Of a stretch of 64,000 nt of DNA, positions 21,977 through 33,255 are shown one piece after another. The position numbers and the translations under genes are program-made. The stretch is taken from contig JAEUBA010000046.1 in the NCBI GenBank assembly GCA_018257865.1, forward strand, positions 124,001-188,000. The letters are read 5' to 3'. The notes below the pieces were generated by a model that saw only the letters and a list, made by a program, of their open reading frames with translations, was not told the DNA's origin and made no database searches. How positions within the stretch are numbered: position 1 is the first letter of the stretch; the number at the start of each line of letters is the position of its first letter. Origin of the DNA: Stereocaulon alpinum (taxonomy: Eukaryota; Ascomycota; Lecanoromycetes; Lecanorales; Stereocaulaceae).

Positions 21977-24900
21977 ATGTTTAACTTTCATAAGTCCTGG
22001 AAGCTAGTGTTTTTGTGGTGTTTGTTTTTTCCAAATGCCAAAGCCAGACTTTATCCTCGCCTCACCAACTCATCGACTCCAACCACAACTTCGGCGATAT
22101 CAGCGGTTGGAGGATGCGACTTTTGCATCATAGAGGCTGCTGGGGGTGTTCAATTAATCTATTGGGAGCCCGATGATGCAGCGCACCCTTCGAATGTCAC
22201 TTACAACGCGGCCCAACCATATACTCAAGTTGAGAATGGTTTCACTTTGTAAACGAATCCAGATTTGGGGACTATGAACGTTCTGCTAACTATTTCCTCA
22301 GCACTTCTCCGTCCGTTTACGTTGTGTACAGCCAGCTAAGAGCGACGCCGACATGCAATACGAACGTTCTCGAGACAATTGGGCCATCTTTTGCAGCCTA
22401 CACGCTGGGATATTCGTCGAGTTTCCTCGCTTATGGCACTCTCGAAATTCCAGGGCCGGGCTGCACTGAAAGTGTTATTGCAGGTGGATTCCACACCATC
22501 AATTTCTCCTCGCTTTATTACAATCCTATTGTCCCCACTACCTCATCCAAGCCCGGTTGTCCACCATGGGTCAATCCACGTATCTCCATGGCGACAGGCT
22601 TACAAAATGTTGATCCGTCTTGGGCTACTTGCCAGCCATTCTTTGCTGGAGCCTACGATCCACCAAGCGTCTTGAAAAAACAGAGTCAGCTAGCACCACC
22701 ACCAGTTGCCGGAGCGGGACCGGTCACTGACACCGGCCCTATTGCTACTACGATTCCCGCTCAAGCTCCCGCTGCTCCAACACCAGCCACTCCTGCTCCA
22801 ACACCCGCAGCTAGTCCAGGAAACAACGGGCCACCACCAAATCCTCCTGCAGGTAATTCACCAATCCCGGGGCCGGTGAACTCATCTAATCCGCCACAAC
22901 CCACGCCAGCAGCAGCACCAGCAGACCCCGGAAATGCATTAGGAGATTCACCTGCGGCGCCTGCTCCCAATCCTCAGCAAGCTCCTGCAAACTCGCCAAA
23001 TGCTCCTCCAGCTAATCCGGTGAAACCACCAGCTAACCCGCCAAATGCTCCTCCGGCCAATCCAGTGAACCAACCAGCAAACCCGCCTGCTGCGCCAAAA
23101 GCGGATCCAATCAACGCGCCTGCAAATCCAGCTGCACAAACTAACCCAAATCCTCAAAATGCACCTCCAAACCAAGCAGCAGTGCCTCCAGCCGATCCAG
23201 TGAAAGCCCCTGCAATCAACCCAGGGGCTGCTCCCCCAGCCAACCCTCAGTACGGTCCCGCAAAGCCAGCTGCTGCGTCCCCGATAGATCCTCAAACCAA
23301 CACCGGGGCTCAGCATCAAGGTCCAACGCAACTGCAAATCATCCCCAACAACCCACCACCTAATGCAGGTGATCTGGCGCCTAAAGGTCCCACCCAGCTA
23401 CAAGCCATCCCTATTAGTCCTCCTGCTCAGGGTAACACTGCTCCCCAAAACCCGGCCCAGCCACAAAAAAACGCCAACAATCCGCCGAATGTGGGCAACC
23501 TTGCTCCTCAAGCGCCGGCTCAGCCACAAACCAACCCTGGAAATCCTCCACCAGATGGAAGTAATGTAGCTCCCTCGGGTCCCGCACCGCTTCAGAACCT
23601 CCCCATCAATCCATCAGGAGGTGGTAATTTCGCTCCTGCAACCCCTGGACAGCCACAGAGCAGCGTCATCGCTCCCCAAGGAGGCAGTGGGAACCCTGCT
23701 CAGCCGCAAGACAAGTTCAACAATCCACCAGTAGGAGGCAACGGCAACCCTGCTCAACCCAACGCTGCTCAGCCAAATACAATTAACAGCAATGCGCCAC
23801 AAGCCGGCGGTAACGTCGCTGCTGCAAATCCAGCCCAGCCACAAGCCAGCCCCAACAACCCAATAGAGAACGGGAATAATGCTGCTGTTGCACACCCGGC
23901 CGCAGGTCCAGCAGTCGCCCTTCCGGTCGCCACGCCTCCTGCGCCAGTACAGTTAGGAAGTACTGAGCCACTCGCGGTTGCTGGAAAAGCAGTACAGAAA
24001 GCCCCGGACGGCGGCTTGCTCGTTGGCGGCCAATCAATTGCGCAGGGAAGCGAAGCTACTATTGCGGGCTCTGTTATATCTGTTGGTACTAACAACGTCG
24101 CCATTGGCAGCAGCACCTATGCTCTTCCCACGGCTGCAGCTATGACTCCTGTGGCTTTGGGAGCACCTGCTCCTCTCTCCATTGGGGGTCAAGCCGCGCA
24201 GTACGCATCGAATGGGAATTTGATCGTTGGAAGTCAAACAATCAATCCAGGCACTCAAGCTACTATTGCAGGTTCGGTCGTTTCTGTTGGTGCAAACAAC
24301 CTGAACATCGGCGGTAGCATTTTCGCTCTTCCAGTCTCTACTGCTGCTGCGCTTACTGGAGCGCCTGCTCCACCAGCAATTGGCGGTCAACCAGTCCAGC
24401 AGGCCCCAAGTGGTGGCATCGTCGTAGCAGGTCAAACGATTGCACAAGGCAGCCAAGCCACCGTTCAAGGGTCAGCGGTTTCGGTCGGTTCTAGCAACAT
24501 TCTCGTTGGTGGCAGCACCTACGCTCGTCCTCTAGCGACACCTGCTCCCCCACTGGTCGGAAATCAAGCCATACAGCAAGCTCCAGGGGGCGGTATAGTC
24601 ATAGGGAGCCAGAAGATTGCTCAAGGCAACCAAGCTACTATCCAAGGATCGGTCGTATCTGTCGGCACCAGTAACGTAGTTGTTGGTGGCGCGACCTATG
24701 CTCTCCCAGCCCACACAGCTCCTCCACTACTGGTCGGCGGCCAGCCTATACAGCAGGCCCCAAGTGGTGGGGTCGTCATAGCAGGCCAAACGATCGCACA
24801 AAGCAGCCAAGTCACAGTCCAAGGGTCAGTCGTCTCTGTTGACTCCAGCAACGTCGTCGTTGGTGGCAGCACCTATGCTCTTCCCACCCCTATAGATGCC

Positions 24901-25716
24901 ACACCGCTCGAAGTTCCAGCTACGGTATCAATTGGTGGCAAGGCCGTGCAACAGCTTTCAAACGGCGGCATCGTTGTCGCTGGCCAGACACTTACGCCAG
25001 GCGCACAGACTACTATATCTGGAGACGTCGTCTCAGTAGGCAGCAGTAACATTGCTCTGGCCGGCACCACTTATTCTCTCCCGAATGTTGCTGTTTCTGC
25101 TCCCTTACAAACGCCCGCACCACTCGTGATTGGAGGGAATGCCGTACAGCAAGTCTCCAATGGTGGTCTGATCATCGGCAGTCAAACGCTAACACCAGGT
25201 GTTCAAACAACCATATCTGGAACTTCCATCTCTGTTGGCAGCACCGCGGTGATAGTAGATGGCAGAACCCAGACCTTCCTACCCAGCTACACCCCTCCTA
25301 CAGGCGCTATACAAAGCAACGAGATAGTCCTAACGCAAGGCGCCATAGTCACCGAAGGAGGCAAAGCGGTCACATACTCCGGCCCTGCCGTCTCGGCTTT
25401 CGAGCAAGGAACTAGTGAGCTTGTTGTTGGCAGTCGCACTCTTCAGATAGGACCATCGATGACGGCGTCAGCGTCCCAGAATGCTGCGCTTGGTGGGCTA
25501 ATCTTCTCGGCTCTTGGAAACAATGGGTCTTTTGGTGCGGCTTCGTCGTCTTTGGGTGGTACGCCTTCTGGGAATGCGGGTGTGGGTCCTCAGTCTACTA
25601 TTAAGCCTGCTCCTGCCAAGGGAACAGGTTCGAGAGGAATGAGCAGCGACTGGATGTTTGGGAGGCTTTTGATTGCTGTTGCGTACGTTGCGGGTTTAGT
25701 GGTTATGATACACTAA
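21977..25716 (+). CDS. Secreted, probably GPI-anchored repeat protein with proline-rich stalk
   Basis: Two exons (21977-22248 and 22302-25716) give 1228 residues. Residues 1-24 form a signal peptide (Phe/Leu/Trp-rich core, LWCLFFPNAKA). An N-terminal Cys-containing domain with N-glycosylation sites (NVTYN, INFSS) runs to about residue 215. It is followed by about 410 residues dominated by Pro, Ala, Asn and Gln with PANP, NAPP and PAQPQ units, an extended stalk. Then come seven repeats of about 52-60 residues (core: IGGQ-VQQAPSGGIVVAGQTI-QGSQATVQGS-VSVGSSNVVVGG-TYALP) and a degenerate eighth. The end has a Gly/Ser-rich spacer and a hydrophobic C-terminus (LLIAVAYVAGLVVMIH), as in GPI-anchor signals. 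No enzymatic domain is seen. The architecture suggests a cell-wall or surface protein, perhaps an adhesin. The role is inferred only. Confidence 0.85.
22690..23930 (+). repeat. Pro/Ala/Asn-rich low-complexity stalk
   Basis: Coding repeat inside the surface protein. Irregular short units (PPANPVKPP, NPPNAPPANP, GNPAQPQ) without strict period, consistent with expansion by slippage. Confidence 0.8.
23950..25280 (+). repeat. Seven tandem copies of a 52-60 residue Gly/Val/Ser repeat
   Basis: Copies begin roughly at 23965, 24172, 24370, 24547, 24727, 24916 and 25117. Copies 3, 4 and 5 are most alike; copies 6 and 7 carry LTPG where the others carry IAQG. An eighth, weak copy is visible around 25330-25450. 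The predicted structure is beta-rich. Confidence 0.85.
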
Positions 25717-26304
25717 GAGGACTCGCATGCTAGAGGTTTATGTAATACTATGTCAAAGGCTGGCTCATAATGATTGTCTTCACTAAAAACGACTTACAAG
25801 GAAAAACTTGGGTGGAAACGGTTCGAGGCATTACATCTGGAGTATATCTACTACATCTTAATAGATCATATGTTCATGTATATAAACTTACCCTCAAATT
25901 TTCCATTGGAATATCTTTACTCCAAATTTTCGACTTGCAAGAGAAGGGCTGGGTTAGGTGGATCCACAGTATTACACCTGACATGTAATCCAATACATCT
26001 CACAGTGCGTTTTTTCATGTACTGCGCTCTAGTCTGTTTCGATGGGTTTTTGTGTTTGGAGTTTGGTGGTTTCTGGCCACGGTTTCGCCTTACTGTGTTA
26101 CCTTTAGCCGAATAACATGGACGAGTGTCGTGATAGGTTAAGTGGCATAAAAGCCATAAATCGAAAACAGGCGAAGTGTGCGGTAGGCGAAGGGTTGTGT
26201 GCTAGCTATGAACAGTTGTAGCGCTGGGCAAGAAGCCGCCCATGGGAATTGTGCGAAATATAGACGAACCCTGCTCTGCCCGAAGGGTCAAGTCACCCCC
26301 TTGC
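25717..26304. other. Convergent spacer with a diverged direct repeat
   Basis: Between the 3' ends of the surface-protein gene and xylulokinase. Around 25786 and again at about 25932 an approximately 60-70 base block beginning CGACTT(A/G)CAAG recurs, clearly related but diverged. No gene is seen. Confidence 0.45.
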
Positions 26305-28299
26305 TCAAATCTGCCCAGCACCACTAGTACCAGCCTTCCCTACATCTACATTCTGCTGTCTCAACACCTCCGCTTCCACCTTTTCCAGCGCCTCCACGCC
26401 CTTCTCATACTCCTCATATCGCTTCTCCTGATAGCCATCAGCCACCCTCATGACAAAATCCTCTTCTCTCCACCTCTCCCCTATGAGCTCCTCAAATGTC
26501 TCTCCAGGCTTTCTCTCAACAGCCCAAACAGCTTTGTAAGCGCTGCCCAACGCACACGCATTCCCACCTACGTCGAGGCGGTACACGCCTTCTACGCTGC
26601 CAAGGATTTCGCCTGCAAGTTTCGCTATGGCAATGTTTTGACTGCCACCGCCGACAAGGTAGACGCGTCGTGGCTGTGCAGGGAGATTTTCAGGGTTTGG
26701 TGAGGGTGGGGCGACAATGTTACGTGAGCGGAGACGGAGGGAGAGAAGTTGCGATTCGACTATAGCACGGCAGTCGTCTGTGGGAAGGTTCCACATATCG
26801 TTCTCAGTCGAGAGCATTTGGTTTTCTGGGTGGTAGGTGTAACGGTACGTGCCGGCGCGTACATTGGGGACAATCTCGGGGCGGGGGAAGTACAGAGCTA
26901 TTCTAAGAGTAGAGCTGGGAGCTGTGGCACCCATTGGCAGAGTGCCTGTCGCGTGGTTATTGAAAAGTGACCATGGATCTGAGGTACCTGGAAGTTGGGG
27001 GCCAAGAGCGTCCCGAATCTGTTCTCGCGCTAGACCACCTGCAAAAAGTCAGCGCAGTTGGTTGAGCAAAGGGGAGCAGACAACATTACCATTCTTGTAG
27101 CACAGCATGAACATATATAGGCCTGGTGTAGTGGGGTGGTTGAAGAAATGCACGGCAGGGTCAGGTTGATAGTGAGGTGTCGACATAAGAAAGGTTGTAG
27201 AAGTGCCTAGAGATACCATGGCGTCAAGAGGGCGGAGGGGAAGTGCAAGGATTGTTGAAGGATTGTCGCCAGTAAATGGAACTATTTCGCATGATGCATC
27301 GAAACCGAACCGCTGGACGAAATACGCGGAGACCGTCCCAAAGCTGCCACCGCCATCTTCTGGTACATCGCCAAGTTTTCTTGAGAGATCGCTTGTATCC
27401 GACGTACCGGCCGCCAAAGCCATGAGTTTCTCATTATATCTGCCGGACTGAATGTCCCAAAGGTTCATTCCACAGACATCAGACATATCTATGGGCGCGA
27501 TCTTGCCAAGGAAGATTGAGGCGAGGAAAGAAGACACCAAGGAAATGCGAGATGTCTTTTGATACTCTTCAGGATGCTTAGTCCTGAAACGCAGGATCTG
27601 AGGGCCCGTAAAACGCTACAAATCATGAATCAGTCTTCTACGCTTGAGAGCTCGAGCCGATAACTGACCAGGAAGGAACAGAATAGTGTGAAGTTCCGCA
27701 GTTTTAGAACACCTATGGAAGAAATGACAAGCGCTAGAACAGCGACTTCACACACAACCTGTGCTGTGGAAAAAGGTGTAGGGCAGAATCCTGCTTACAT
27801 GGTGAGCCTTGCTACCTGTATTTACAGCTAGTTGGGTCTCGTTCCCGAGGTGCCGATCAAACATGTCACACTGCTTCTGTGTGCTGGCGTCTTGCCAATT
27901 GGGACTGTACGGATAAGAGAAGGCATGCTCCAACTGAGACTCCAGTGTCTTGTCTTTATTGAGATCGTTCAAGTCATGCTCGCCCTCTTGGCTCCAATAA
28001 ACACTTCCATGCTGCTGACCTGCACCACTTATTCCCTTGACTCTCGAAAAGTCGATACCTTTGTCTTTCAGTCTCTGCAGCACTGTGTCGATCGCCTGAA
28101 GCCACATCGCAACAGGGGCGTAAACCTCGCATTCGGCTTCATTTGTCAGTACGCCTTTCTTGATATTGAACCCGCGGGCATCGGAATCAAAGTCGAAGAC
28201 GGCCTCATACGACACCTTGAGATCCGAAGAAACGGCAATGCCTTTAAGCTGTTGAGTGGATAAGTCAAAGCCCAGGTAGAGTGGAGTTGAGTCAGCCAT
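26305..28299 (-). CDS. XKS1: D-xylulose kinase (FGGY carbohydrate kinase)
   Basis: ATP-dependent phosphorylation of D-xylulose to xylulose 5-phosphate, linking pentose catabolism to the pentose phosphate pathway; cytosolic. The start at 28299 gives MADSTPLYLGFDLSTQQLKG, the FGGY N-terminal signature with the phosphate-binding DLSTQ; an upstream in-frame ATG at 28356 would add 19 residues that do not resemble the family. Further landmarks are GISGAGQQHGSVYW, FTGDNPSTILALPL and LGTSTTF, and near the C-terminus YLVGGGSQN with GGNACALGSAYKA, the conserved C-terminal ATP-site region. Introns lie near 27620-27797 and 27040-27095, with GT-AG ends visible (donor GTAAGCAG after AHH). The 3' end is on the same strand side as the CDF transporter, which lies upstream and is also transcribed leftward. 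Confidence 0.93.
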
Positions 28300-28867
28300 T
28301 GCGGTTGATTCTCCTCTGTATGTCTGGGATACACGACTCCCGAAGTTGGCTTTCAAAGAACAGACAAAGTACAGGCAATTGACATGGCATTCAGTAGGAA
28401 AATTCCAAGCAGTGTCGTAACATGCGAGGGGTGGAAATGACGTAGCTATATCACTGGTGGTGATCGGAAAATGAGAACTAGCTCCCGCATGGATACAAAT
28501 TAGATGGTGAATACTCTTTCACTTTCTATCATGGAAGCGTAGGTAGACTCTTTCTCTGCAATAGGATGAAGAAGCAGTCTAGAAAGCTCGTTTACCTTGT
28601 TAGCCGTTGTGACCTTCCAGTCGTAGTCGTGGACAAGGCGTTGGGCCTAAAGACGCGTCCGCCTAAGACCTATTCAACCGGCCGCGAGGAAAGTCACGTG
28701 GGAGCCTGTGGACCCTGATGAGTAGGCCATTCTTGTGGCGGTTCCTCGTTTGTCTATATTCATGATTCTATTGCGCCTTCGCTATGCAGATGCATGTCTC
28801 GAATCTATATCTCGAGACTGTACGGGGCATTTCGAGCTCATTGACTGCCAAGTCAGTAGGTATCAGC
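28300..28867. other. Xylulokinase promoter region / transporter 3' flank
   Basis: No coding region supported. The spacer separates two genes on the minus strand. Confidence 0.45.
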
Positions 28868-30425
28868 TCAGTGTCTTCTTCTAACATCGCCATTGGATGT
28901 AGGTTTGTCATGACTATGTTCGTGGTGATGGTCATGTACCGCATCGTTTTCTTTCTCCGGCTCCGGGCTGCTCCTTGGACTAACGTCTGCGCCAATGAAT
29001 TCGTCGGTGAAGTCAGGTGTATCTTCGCTCTTGGCCACAAACCTGACCCTCACTCTTCTTACTCCTCTCACTTTTGCGCCCACTCTTTCACGGACAGCAT
29101 CCTCAACAAGGCGCGTCTCCTTCACTGTCCAATCACTTGGGACCGCAAGTTCGAGGTTCACGAGATAGTTTTGACCAGCTTTGACCCCTTGTACATCCTG
29201 GACTTGGACTTCAGCACCGGTGACTCTCCCAGAAGTGAAGGAGTCCTCAGACAAGGCTTTGGTGGCTGAACTCCGAACCGAATTCTTTACATCCTCAGCC
29301 ACGCCTACATCGGCGAGCTCGAGTAATGCAAAGCCTGTGTTTGCGTAGCCGGCCCTAACAACCATCATTGAGACAATCAACCCTCCTACAGGATCCAGCC
29401 AAGAGACATTGGTCAATATGTGGGAGCCAAGAATCGCGACGAGGGCGACAATACTAGTCAGCGAGTCTATGCGGTGATGATATGCATTCGAAGCTAAGAC
29501 TGACGACTTGCGCTCCTTAGCTATCCTCATGGCTATAGATGATAGATTTAGCACATGCATGGAAGGCATGTTACAGGATCCACTTACTGGCACGATAGAG
29601 GTATTCCTTGACAATGATAGAGCTACCAGCAATCCAAGCCGCATGTACGTTAGGAATACCCATGTCTGCTGGATTATGGCTATGCGAATGGCCGAATATA
29701 CCTCCTCCATGACTATGATCGTGGCCATGGCCATGTTCCGCCGCCGCAGCCGCAACGTCGAGAAAGAGTTGTGAATATAGTATCTCTACAGAGTGCCAGC
29801 CAAGGCCAATGCCGCCTGCCAGCAGAAGGCTACTGACTCCTAACGACCCCAGGCTTTCGATCTTGCCATAACCACTCGGGAACCTTGGGGTGGGAGGCTT
29901 TAGGGACCAAGATACCGTGGCTAGTGTAAGGAAATCGGAGACGAGGTCTGTGAGGGAGTGGAATGCGTCTGCGATTAGAGATTGAGAATTTAGAAAGTAG
30001 CCGCCTACTCCTTTACCGACAGCCATGAAGAAGTTGACGAAAAGTCCAATTCGTGTGATACGGACGCCTGCATCTTTCTTATTTGTAGAAGTAAGGTAGG
30101 TATTGTCATGGTGGTGATGGGCATGCGAGTGGCCGCCATGATGGCGCGTCTGCGTAGAGGAAGTCATGCTGGAAGCCAGTGGACGGCGTAGCTCATGCCT
30201 CGCAGCGATATAGAAGGAGCTTGTGTGAAAGGTCGTAGTGAAAAGTTTTCCAGTATTGCGATTGAGTGGGAATGAATCGTAAACGTGGCCCCAAGGCGTG
30301 TAAACGGTTCGAGTGCAGGGGTAGCTTTGAGGGCTGAGCTGACCGGATCTAGAAGTGGTGGAACCGATGAAACGAAGCCGCACTTGAACGAATTGCAAGC
30401 CTCCCCTAGGTAGAAGAGGCGTCAT
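28868..30425 (-). CDS. Mitochondrial-type cation diffusion facilitator (MMT1/MMT2 family)
   Basis: CDF metal transporter; yeast Mmt1/Mmt2 export iron from mitochondria. Two exons (30425-29588 and 29532-28868, intron 29533-29587) give 500 residues. The N-terminal about 80 residues are basic and Ser/Thr-rich without acidic residues, a plausible mitochondrial presequence. A His-rich segment (HHGGHSHAHHHHD) precedes TM1. TM2 carries DAFHSLTDLVSDF with the metal-binding acidic residues, a second His-rich loop (HGHGHDHSHGGG) lies between TM4 and TM5, and TM5 carries ASNAYHHRIDS (HxxxD). The C-terminal cytoplasmic domain follows, with a last His-rich tail (HDHHHEHSHD). Splicing joins YLYRA to TMRIAKERKSS, matching the family through this TM. 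A shorter start at MTSSTQT (about 30167) would remove the presequence. Confidence 0.9.
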
Positions 30426-30721
30426 AGAAACGACAAACTGGCCGCTACCACCAGGGTAAACGTCTCAATTGTCGTTAGCACCACAGGCACAGTGTCAAGC
30501 ATCAATGGACCCGGATGAGATTGGTTCCAATAATGTGTCTTCACTCTTTCAATTTTCGCGCTGAGTTTTAGGCTTGTTCGTCCCGCTAGGTATCCGCCGG
30601 TCTATCCCCGGGGCACCTCAGCCTTGTCTATAGTCAATGACGTGCACAAAGTGACTTTACCTCAAGGCTCCGCGGCTCTGTTCGACCTTTGCTTTCGCTA
30701 CCACCGCGCCCATGCATATTC

Positions 30722-31987
30722 ATGAAAAAACCGTTGATGCGAATACCCTACACGGGCCCTCTACCACCCGCAACTATCATCCCTCGATATGCCAATACCC
30801 CTGCGGGAGCAAGACATGCTCTGACTAGATTTCTGTCCGCTCCCAAAGAATCTCAAGGATTGGCTTCTTCCTCACCAGGCCATGACTCCAATAAGACGGT
30901 GCTTCTTACTGGAGCTGGGATATCCGTGGCCTCGGGCCTCGCTGATTACAGGGGCACTGGTGGAACGTATACATTGAATAGAACTTATAGACCTATATAC
31001 TACAATGAGTTCATCACGAACCATGAAGCTCGGAAGAGATACTGGGCGAGGAGTTTCCTGGGTTGGACCAATCTACACAGAGCTAGGCCGAATGCTGGCC
31101 ATATGGCCGTGAAAGAGTTGGGGAACATGGGCTTCATCAGCAATGTGATCACTCAAAGTGTGTCTCACCTCAGACGCATCAATGGGCTTTTCGATTGATG
31201 GACAATTGGCTGACTGGTCTACTCTGCAATAGACGTCGACTCATTCCATTCCGCAGCGCACCCCGAACTGCCTACGATAGAGTTGCATGGGTATCTGCGC
31301 GCCCTGGTCTGCATTCATTGCCACAACCAACTGCCTCGAAGTGACTTCCAGATGTCGTTGACTGCATTAAACCCTCAGTGGGCCGCTTTCTTAGAAGAGA
31401 TGCTAGCGACCGGAGCACTAGATTCCGAAAACCCAGCTGAGAGGAGGGCCAAAGGTCTCAAAAGCAACCCCGACGGTGACGTGGATGTTCCAGACGCTCC
31501 TTATACCACCTTTAGATATCCTGCATGCCCTACATGCCTTGCGAATCCACCAACCCTTGCAGATGGTACCCAAGCTCGTGTCGAAGTGGATAGCGATGGG
31601 GCTTGGTTGTCCAGTTCAAACGCTGGAGTACTCAAGCCGGCGGTTGTTATGTTTGGGGAATCAATTGCCTCAGATATCAAGAATGCTGCAGAAGAAGCCA
31701 TCAACAACGCTGGCCGAGTTCTCGTTATAGGAAGCAGTTTGGCTACCTATTCAGCCTGGAGGCTAGTCAAGCAAGCCAAAGAACGCAACATGCCGATCGG
31801 AATCTTGAACCTCGGAGGTGTCAGAGGCGAGGAGAACTTTTACGCTGGACTAAGTCCAAGCAATGACGGCGAGATGGGTGTACGATGTGAGGAGAAGGCG
31901 GACGAGATATTACCAATGGTCGTTGATGCTTTGCGAGGTTCCCAGGCGTTAGCTACTGCAGAGATGCAGCAAGCTGTGAATCTCTAA
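30722..31987 (+). CDS. NAD-dependent deacylase of the sirtuin family (SIRT4 type, class II)
   Basis: Sirtuin that removes acyl groups from lysines using NAD. Exons 30722-31157 and 31233-31987 join in frame to 396 residues. Seen: the Rossmann motif LLTGAGISVASGLADYRG, TQNVDSFHSAA (catalytic-core NxD, created across the intron), catalytic His in IELHGYL, and two zinc-binding pairs (CIHC and CPTC, with a loop of about 75 residues between), then VVMFGESI and VIGSSLATYSA. An N-terminal basic segment with MRIPYTGP and RYANTPAGARHALTRFL suggests mitochondrial import, as for SIRT4-type enzymes. The start is the ATG at 30722; an ATG five codons on (30737) is equally possible. It is divergent from the transporter gene with about 300 bases between starts. 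Confidence 0.92.
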
Positions 31988-32339
31988 GAGAACAGAGATA
32001 CACGAGGTCACCGACTCGAAGTAATGGAGCCATTGATGCCGGAAGTCTCGAAGGTAGCAATTAAAGGATTGACCGAAATGATATCGACAGTAAAGGAGAC
32101 GTAACCCAAATGTATGAATGGCATGATGTGCGGGGCAGGATTGTTAGAATCTGACCAAGACCCAGACTGTTCGAAGAAAGATGAGCTAGGAACATAATAT
32201 GATAGGGTGTCAGAGAGAGAGCCCGTAACATAGTTCTGTTCTGATTCTAGTCCACCTCGATCGTAACAAGTAATGCCACCATGCGCCATTCGCAATGCAT
32301 TTTGACTAACGCCAATTGTAAACTTTTGCCCAGGTGGTA
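31988..32339. other. Convergent 3' spacer
   Basis: Lies between the stop of the sirtuin gene and that of RPB6, which point at each other. No gene is seen. Confidence 0.5.
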
Positions 32340-33098
32340 TCATAAAAGCTCTTCACATGTCCAATCCTCGTACCTATCATAAGTCAGCGCAGCACATCTC
32401 CGAGCGCGTAGGAAAGGGTCATACCATCCGTCAGGAAGGTACCTCCTCACGACCAAGGGTATCTTCTTTTCCCTCAACTCCTTGATAGCAATCTGCAACG
32501 GGTCCGTCTCTCCTTCTAGGTCCACCAGCACAGGAGCGTTCATACTGCAGGAAATGACTAGTCAGCTCTCATGTATCCACCTAATGTTCACCATTCTCGA
32601 AGTACTTCTGCTCCAGTACAACCCACGTCTCATCCCTCCATTCCTCTGCCAATATCCCAACCCCAACCACGTACCTAATCTGCAGCGCCCTCGTCCCTAA
32701 CACCCTCGCCCTCTCATACTTCGTCATATACGGCGTCGTACTCCTCTGCTCGTTCGGAATCTTCTTCTCCTTTAATCCCACAACAGCATTCTTCTTCGTC
32801 TGCTGTGCTCCCCCCTCGCCATTGATTTCCACGACCGTCCTCCCAGGTGTCGCAGCGCCGTTTGTGGTGGGTACTTGGGCGTCTGGATCGTCTGTGCCAT
32901 GGGGACCTGGTGTGGGTGCAGCGGTTGAGGTGGGAGCGTCGAGTTCGTCAGGGTCGTGCGGGGAGAAGGGTTCTTCGTCGTCGAATTGGGGCTCATAGGG
33001 CTCGTAGCTGGGGGAAAAAGGTTAGTGAAGTGGTGAAGTGTGTGGGAAGACGGTCGGGCATACCCTCCGTCATCATCGTCGCCTCCGTAGTCCGACAT
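32340..33098 (-). CDS. RPB6: RNA polymerase subunit ABC23 / Rpb6, shared by Pol I, II and III
   Basis: Common subunit Rpb6 (yeast RPO26), needed for assembly and stability of all three nuclear polymerases. Four exons (33098-33064, 33007-32675, 32544-32425, 32373-32340) give 173 residues. The N-terminus MSDYGGDDDDGGYEPYEP is acidic, followed by a Pro/Thr-rich linker. The conserved C-terminal half reads TTPYMTKYERARVLGTRALQI, then SMNAPVLVDLEGETDPLQIA, then RRYLPDGWYEDWTCEELL. The last intron (32374-32424) is 51 bases, a multiple of three without stop codons in frame, so an unspliced transcript would still be open and would encode 17 extra residues between DGW and YEDW. The Ser before MNAPVL is formed across intron 2. 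Confidence 0.95.
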
Positions 33099-33255
33099 GT
33101 CCTTAGGTGGTGCTAGAGGTTCGAGGAAGGATTGTAGAGAATAGACAGTTGTTGCGCGCAACGGCTACGGTTTGAGAGTGGAAATAAAATGCTTGCGGAA
33201 GGCTGGCCGCGCGCCAAGCCTTCTGTATCAAAAGCTCTATTTGGTATCATACAGT

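Noticed and set aside
22761..24468. Several open frames of 70-145 codons on the minus strand inside the surface-protein gene
   Set aside because: They mirror the Pro/Ala/Gly-rich sense coding sequence, giving Trp/Arg/Ser-rich text without motifs.
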